64,000 nt of DNA from Rhodobacteraceae bacterium M382 (GTDB lineage: Bacteria; Pseudomonadota; Alphaproteobacteria; Rhodobacterales; Rhodobacteraceae). The notes below the pieces were generated by a model. The model had not been told where the DNA came from. It was given only the letters and a program-made list of their open reading frames with translations, and made no database searches. Shown in pieces: positions 59,437-64,000 of the stretch. The position numbers and the translations under genes are program-made. The number at the start of each line of letters is the position of its first letter. Position 1 is the stretch's first letter. The stretch lies in assembly GCA_025141015.1 (NCBI GenBank), contig CP081098.1, positions 4,098,501 through 4,162,500 of the forward strand, given 5' to 3'.

Positions 59437-61038
59437 CTAGTCTGCTTTCCACCAGCGTTCCATAAAGCTGCTGCCGTCGAGATCCAAATTGGACCCGAGC
59501 TGTTCTGGCATGCCTATGCTGGGGCGGGTGCCGAAAATGTAGGACGCGAACATTGGAATCGCAACGCCACCCTGATTGGCGACAATATCCTGCATCTCGC
59601 CATACATTTCCGCGCGCTTGGAGGTATCCAATTCGGCGCGCGCTTGTTCAAGCACACTGTCGAAATGTTCGTGGGTCCAGCGGGATTCGTTCCACGCCAC
59701 ACCGGATTTGAATGCCAGTGAAAACATCAGATCCTCGACTGGACGACCCGCCCAATAGCTGGCGCACCATGGTTTCTTGGTCCAGACTTCGGACCAATAG
59801 CCATCATTCGCAGTACGCTGAACGGTCACGTTGATTCCGCATTTTGCAGCAGAGTTAGAAATCAGCGTGGCGGCATCCACCGCTCCCGAGAAAGCAGCAT
59901 CAGCGGTGGTCAGCTCAACATCCAGAGTGGTCAGTCCCGCCTGCTTCAAAAAGAACTTTGCCTTGTCCGGGTCAAACGTTTTCTGCTCCAGTTCATTGTT
60001 GAAATAGCGCTGGCCGGCACCGATCGGATGGTCATTGCCCATGCGCCCGTACCCCAACAGAATTTTGTCGACCAGTTCCTGACGATCAATACCCCACTTG
60101 ATTGCCTGGCGGATGTTATTGTCATCAAATGGCGCGACATCGGTCAGCATCGGGAAAGAATAATGCTGAGTGCCTGCGACCGAATGTACGCTTACTGCCG
60201 GGTTGCGCCCGACCAGCTTGGCAGTTTTTGGATCAATCTTGTCTACAACATCCACGGCCCCGCTCATCAGCGCCGCCGAGCGCGACGTTGCATCCAAAAT
60301 CACCAGCAGACGCCATTCGTCCACATGTGCCACATCCGAATTCCAGTGATTGCCATGCCGTGTCAGATGGGCCGATACACCCGGCTGAAAGTCCTTCAGC
60401 TGATATGCGCCACATCCGATGCGCGACGCCCAGTCGATGCCGCTCTGTGTCGCGGGCAATATGGCAATGTGATAGTCGCTGAGAATTGCCGGGAAATCGG
60501 CATTGCCACTCTCCAGCTCGAAAACCACTGTTTGCGGGCCGTCTTTTCGAACATCTTTCAAACCCGCCAACAGCGGGGCTGCCGCAGAAGTTGTCCCTTC
60601 GCCTCTGTGATGGTTGATAGAAGCGATGACATCATCAGCCGACACGCTGCGGCCATTGTGGAATTCAACGCCTTTTCGCAAATTGAATGTCCAAACCGAT
60701 GCATCTGGCGAGGCCTCCCAGCTCTCGGCCAGCGAGGGTTGGACATTGCTGTTCGCATCAATCGCCGTCAGATAGCCATTCATACCCAATCCCAGCGGAA
60801 TCAGGAAACCCGCCGAAAACAGTCCCGGATCCAGCGTCTCGGTTGCCGAACCGTGTCCGATACCTGCCGTCAGCATACCGCCGCGCTTGGGTGTGGCGGC
60901 AAGAGCGCTATCCGCCAGCATCGTCGCAGCACTTGCGCCGATTCCCGTTGCCAGCACCCCCCGCATGAACGTCCGCCGATCCAGCTGACTAGATTGCAAT
61001 CGCCGCTGCATCTGCTGCAAATATTGCTGTTTATCCAT
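59437..61038 (-). CDS. Peptide/nickel-type ABC transporter substrate-binding protein, Tat-exported
   Basis: 533 residues, family 5 extracellular binding protein. The N-terminus has a twin-arginine signal (DRRTFMRGVLATGIGASAATMLADSALA). ETLDPGLFSAGF, VQPSLAESWEASPDASVWTFNLRKGVEFHNGRSVSADDVI and the later DNNIRQAIKWGIDRQELVDKILLG are classic DppA-like stretches. It captures a peptide or similar ligand for a permease not in this window. It is paired with the M81 peptidase and divergent from an XRE regulator. GGAGG precedes the ATG. Confidence 0.93.
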   Translation of the reverse strand: MDKQQYLQQMQRRLQSSQLDRRTFMRGVLATGIGASAATMLADSALAATPKRGGMLTAGIGHGSATETLDPGLFSAGFLIPLGLGMNGYLTAIDANSNVQPSLAESWEASPDASVWTFNLRKGVEFHNGRSVSADDVIASINHHRGEGTTSAAAPLLAGLKDVRKDGPQTVVFELESGNADFPAILSDYHIAILPATQSGIDWASRIGCGAYQLKDFQPGVSAHLTRHGNHWNSDVAHVDEWRLLVILDATSRSAALMSGAVDVVDKIDPKTAKLVGRNPAVSVHSVAGTQHYSFPMLTDVAPFDDNNIRQAIKWGIDRQELVDKILLGYGRMGNDHPIGAGQRYFNNELEQKTFDPDKAKFFLKQAGLTTLDVELTTADAAFSGAVDAATLISNSAAKCGINVTVQRTANDGYWSEVWTKKPWCASYWAGRPVEDLMFSLAFKSGVAWNESRWTHEHFDSVLEQARAELDTSKRAEMYGEMQDIVANQGGVAIPMFASYIFGTRPSIGMPEQLGSNLDLDGSSFMERWWKAD

Positions 61039-61171
61039 GATAATACCTCCATCCCTCATTGGCTTTCGACAAGAGCATGACAAAGGTCTTGCATCGCACA
61101 ACTACGCAACTTTATGCTATACTATGCTTGTTTAAGCTGTGCCTGATGATCCTGAGCCAAAAGCTGCCCCG

Positions 61172-61981
61172 ATGTCCCCAACACCTGACACCCTGTCGCA
61201 AAACCTGCGCTACCTATGCGCCGACCGGCCATCTGTTGCGTCCGTGTGTCGTGACATCGGCATGAATCACCAGCAATTCAGCAAATACCTGAGCGGCAAC
61301 ACGCGCCCCTCACCCAACAACCTGCGCCGAATTGCACGCTATTTTGGCGTCACCGAAGCCCAACTGCTTGGTCCGGCCTCAGAGCTGGAATTGCGCGCCC
61401 AGCGGACCAGTCGAACCGAAAGCGAACGCCGGCGTGATCCGTTGATAGACGTTTTTCCCGGCGATCTCGGGCGTATGCGCCCAATACTTGGCGCATATCA
61501 TGTCTATTTCCGCGCCCCATTTGATCCAACCAAGGTCGTCGTGAATGCAGCTTTCCTGGATGAACGCAATGGGGTCGTCTATAGCCGAATTATCGAAGCT
61601 TTGCGCCTGCCTCACATCGGCAGCAGACGATGGACCCGATGCGATGGTAAAGCCACACACCAGGCGGGCCAGATTTTTGTCATCGATTGTGAAAGAGGGT
61701 CCGAACCTGTACCGGGCTTTTATGCGCTCACCGTGCCTCATAGACAAAAAAGCCGATACCTTTTTGGCACCATGTCGTTTCTGGCATCCTTACCACGGCG
61801 AATCCCTGCTTCGTCGCCGGTGGTCTGGAAGCGGATCGACACTTTTCGGTCTGTGCGTGAAGTCTTTGAGGGCTGCGGTGTGATAGCTGGGACAGGTCAA
61901 CGGGTTGACAGCACAATCCGAGACTTTCTTTTTGGTCCCACCTCCGGAGACAAATGCCTGCCTGAGACAGGCGAGAACTGA
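61172..61981 (+). CDS. XRE-family helix-turn-helix regulator with sensor-like C-terminal domain
   Basis: About 269 residues. The Cro/XRE helix-turn-helix is VASVCRDIGMNHQQFSKYLSGNTRPSPNNLRRIARYFGVTEAQLLGP. The remaining 180 residues form a beta-rich domain of unknown ligand (GAYHVYFRAPFDPTKVVVNAAFL). It is divergent from the peptide-binding protein gene with a 130-base gap and probably controls the transporter and peptidase. The first in-frame start is GTG 61139; ATG 61172 is used because no ribosome site favours either. Confidence 0.85.
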   Translation: MSPTPDTLSQNLRYLCADRPSVASVCRDIGMNHQQFSKYLSGNTRPSPNNLRRIARYFGVTEAQLLGPASELELRAQRTSRTESERRRDPLIDVFPGDLGRMRPILGAYHVYFRAPFDPTKVVVNAAFLDERNGVVYSRIIEALRLPHIGSRRWTRCDGKATHQAGQIFVIDCERGSEPVPGFYALTVPHRQKSRYLFGTMSFLASLPRRIPASSPVVWKRIDTFRSVREVFEGCGVIAGTGQRVDSTIRDFLFGPTSGDKCLPETGEN

Positions 61982-62244
61982 AAACCGAACAGGTCTTTGT
62001 ATAGCTGAAATGAATGCGAACCGGACGGCTCGTTTGAACAGCACGGAACCCAATGGCTTTGTCTGCCCCAATTAGCGTGCTGCCAAGTGTGCCCATGATC
62101 GACTGTTGCGACAAAATTCGGCCTGGTCCAAGAGTGAGAGCCACCGGGCCAGACCAGAGCAGGAACTCTACCTGGATAGAGCGATATAGGGACTGACATC
62201 TGTTCGATCTCGTCCGACGCTTCATCATACTCCGCCTCGCCGTA

Positions 62245-62545
62245 TCACAGTGCGCCGAGGTCGGTGTCGGTGGTGATGTTCTGGTCCAGACGCTGTACGG
62301 CCGAGGGTACATAGCCCGAGTATCCTCCCACCACAGTGGATCGCCACCAGATCGGCCATGGATGGCAGACCATCCTAGCGTTGATCAGCGGCCAGCCAGC
62401 GATCGCATCGGCATGGAGTTGCGTGGACGGCCGGCGCGAATGGTCATCGATACAGACATGAACATATTCCAGCCGACCCCGCGTGTGTTGCCCTGCCCGG
62501 TGCGTTTTCGGGTGATGCAGTGGCCTGCGCGCAGTTGGCTCAGCC
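62245..62545 (-). pseudogene. IS481-type transposase relic
   Basis: The minus strand shows pieces of an IS481-family DDE transposase in two frames: HCITRKRTGQGNTRGVGW near 62480-62530, then EYVHVCIDDHSR near 62440-62475 in the next frame. The spacing matches the intact family segment, so a single frameshift splits it. Both ends of the gene are missing. The rest of the gap 61982-62244 shows nothing supported. Confidence 0.75.
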
Positions 62546-63034
62546 GGCTGACACAAGGATCAGAGTTCCCAACCCCCAGAGGGTCATCTGGTAGTGCGTG
62601 TTTTGCGCACCCTCGTGGCAGAACCAGTAGCAGAACCAATTACCTCCAACCAGAAATCCGGCCCAGACGCTGGTAAAGGCCAGCGCCCCGAGCACAGCCA
62701 ACCCCCGGGCTGTATCCGGATCAGTCAGACCTAGCAACGCCGTCACGAGGGCAACACAACCCACCCACAGCACCGCCGCCGCAAACACTTCCCACAGCAC
62801 AATCAGCCGGAACAAGTTCTTTTGCACGGTCGGGTTGCTGATCCGGCGATAGGCCACGTCCTGATAGGCTTCGGGGTATTCTTCGCGCATACGGGCCATG
62901 TCCAGCACCTCGGCTGTAAAGGTGCTGTTCAGGCTCGCGTGAATGAGGTTTTCAAAGACACCTGTGGTCAGCCAAGCCGCCAAAAAAAACACGGTTACGA
63001 CTTGAGACAAGAGGATCGCAGTTTCGAACATCAT
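62540..63034 (-). CDS. DUF2165 small integral membrane protein
   Basis: 164 residues with four predicted transmembrane helices (FETAILLSQVVTVFFLAAWLTTG; LFRLIVLWEVFAAAVLWVGCVALV; GLAVLGALAFTSVWAGFLVGGNWFCYWFCHEG; MTLWGLGTLILVSAG). The NWFCYWFCHEG and TH(Y)QMTLWG stretches fit DUF2165. Role unknown. It follows the peptide-binding protein gene on the same strand by 57 bases and may be part of that operon; the IS481 relic abuts its stop. Confidence 0.8.
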   Translation of the reverse strand: MMFETAILLSQVVTVFFLAAWLTTGVFENLIHASLNSTFTAEVLDMARMREEYPEAYQDVAYRRISNPTVQKNLFRLIVLWEVFAAAVLWVGCVALVTALLGLTDPDTARGLAVLGALAFTSVWAGFLVGGNWFCYWFCHEGAQNTHYQMTLWGLGTLILVSAG

Positions 63035-63091
63035 GGAAACACCCCAAGAAGAGATAACGTGGGGCGGCTATGCCGCCCCACCAGTACAGTC

Positions 63092-64000
63092 TCAGGTCCA
63101 ATGCAGTTGCGCCGGGCGGATTTCGAACGAGATATGATGAGCACCACCCATCAATCCCTCGCGCGTGTGGTTATAGAGCGACCGCCAATAAGGCTGAATG
63201 GTGACACCTTCGTCCTGGACCAGCTTTTCACCCTTGGCCATCAACGCCCTGCGGGCTTCGGTGTCAGGGGTGGCCAAGGCCTGTTCCAGAATCGCGTCGA
63301 ATTCGGCGTTGGCCCAGCCAAATTCGTTCCAGGCCTCACCAGACCGATAGGCCAGCGCCCAGATCTGTACACCCAGCGGGCGGTGGTTCCAGTTGGTCGA
63401 ACTGAACGGGTATTTGGCCCAGTCGTTCCAAAAGGTCGACCCGGGAAGAACCGTGCGCCGAACTTTGAACCCCGCATCGCGAAGTTGAGCAGCCACCGCA
63501 TCGGTCGTGTTCTTACGCCAGGCATCGTCAATCGAGATGATTTCATGTTCGAAATCCATCATCCCCGCTTCTTCCATCAACGCCTTGGCACCGACGGGAT
63601 CGTATTTCGGTTCGCCTACATCGGCAAATTCCGGGTGTGCTGGACCGACATGGTGGTTCTGCGCGGTCACACCCCGGTTGTCATAGCCCAGTTCCAGCAA
63701 GATGTCGTTCTTCACGGCCATGGCCAGGGCCTGCCGGACGCGTTTGTCGGCATAGGGCTTCATATCGTCAACTTCGGCCAACTGATTGGGACGGATTACG
63801 ATGCTCGCCATGGTGACGACTTCGTTTTGGACCCAGCCATCCATCGACGACAGGATGTCGATATATTCACCTTCGATGGTATAGAACATATCCACCTCTT
63901 CGGCATCAGCCGCCGCCACAAAGGCCGCTGGTTCCGTGCCGTAGTCGACATATTCGACCCGGTCTACCCAAGCACCATTACCTGCATTCCACCAGGTGTG
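63092..64000 (-). CDS. Second peptide ABC transporter substrate-binding protein, 5' end outside window
   Basis: At least 302 residues, open to the last base of the window, so the start and signal peptide are missing. It is a family 5 binding protein related to the one at 59437-61038: RQALAMAVKNDILLELGYDN, AKALMEEAG and the end WNEFGWANAEFDAILEQALATPDTEARRALMAKGEKLVQDEG align with matching parts of that protein. It is followed by a DUF2165 gene. The ligand is probably a peptide or similar small molecule. Confidence 0.92.
   Translation of the reverse strand, partial: HTWWNAGNGAWVDRVEYVDYGTEPAAFVAAADAEEVDMFYTIEGEYIDILSSMDGWVQNEVVTMASIVIRPNQLAEVDDMKPYADKRVRQALAMAVKNDILLELGYDNRGVTAQNHHVGPAHPEFADVGEPKYDPVGAKALMEEAGMMDFEHEIISIDDAWRKNTTDAVAAQLRDAGFKVRRTVLPGSTFWNDWAKYPFSSTNWNHRPLGVQIWALAYRSGEAWNEFGWANAEFDAILEQALATPDTEARRALMAKGEKLVQDEGVTIQPYWRSLYNHTREGLMGGAHHISFEIRPAQLHWT

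Noticed and set aside
60028-61080. Plus-strand 350-codon open frame
   Set aside because: Antisense to the peptide-binding protein; no motif or ribosome site.
1-64000. CRISPR array or cas genes
   Set aside because: No series of regularly spaced repeats and no Cas-like protein was seen; the tandem 12-mers near the island ends are only paired.

Overview
The window looks like chromosomal DNA of a marine alphaproteobacterium of the Rhodobacteraceae (Roseobacter group). This rests on the high-GC coding style, the dnaX-ybaB-recR block, Roseobacter-type sulfur genes (methionine gamma-lyase beside a DmdA-like GcvT-family protein), an O2-independent ubiquinone cluster and many LysR/peptide-ABC loci. 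Species cannot be named from sequence alone. Genes are dense, and most long antisense reading frames are shadows of real genes.

Layout. 1-5.7 kb: the end of an exopolysaccharide cluster (GT4, split Alg14/Alg13-like transferase, GT2, Wzz/BY-kinase-like protein with a lost P-loop lysine, ExoY-type initiating transferase). 5.7-9.7 kb: a signalling set of a NarL-type regulator, a secreted molybdopterin-fold protein and a hybrid histidine kinase. 9.9-15.3 kb: an E1/transketolase-like enzyme, a DmdA-like protein and megL, divergent from an Lrp regulator. 15.8-18.7 kb: hydrolase and TetR with two operators, then a cobalamin riboswitch ahead of a small Cys-rich (DUF1636-like) gene, and a tyrosine phosphatase. 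18.8-23.2 kb: dnaX, a TauD-like dioxygenase, ybaB and recR. 23.5-26.3 kb: threonine aldolase coupled to an Asp/Asn-hydroxylase-like oxygenase, with a LysR regulator. 26.3-32.6 kb: ubiX-ubiD divergent from ubiT-ubiU-ubiV-nnrS-DUF2478 around a perfect FNR-type palindrome. 32.7-42 kb: a Zn/Cd-type P-ATPase with a MerR-type promoter, a rearranged CoA-transferase, GDP-fucose genes, trpA, ychF and a nucleoside hydrolase.

42.5-50.9 kb: tRNA-Ser(GCU) is the target of an integrated element of about 8.3 kb bounded by a 14-bp repeat of the tRNA 3' end. It carries a tyrosine integrase, AlpA-like and winged-helix regulators, several unknown proteins, and an MmeI-like single-chain restriction-modification enzyme translationally coupled to a nuclease-like partner. 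This is the best candidate here for an under-described defence module. Tandem 12-mers at equal spacing beyond both repeats hint at a second, vanished tandem element.

51-64 kb: accessory chromosome with decayed genes (AraC, SDR and IS481 relics), a LysR-controlled SnoaL/SDR/NTF2/flavin-reductase operon, quinone oxidoreductase with LysR, then an M81 metallopeptidase, two related peptide-binding proteins (the second cut by the window end), an XRE regulator and a DUF2165 membrane protein. No CRISPR array, rRNA or intact insertion sequence was seen.
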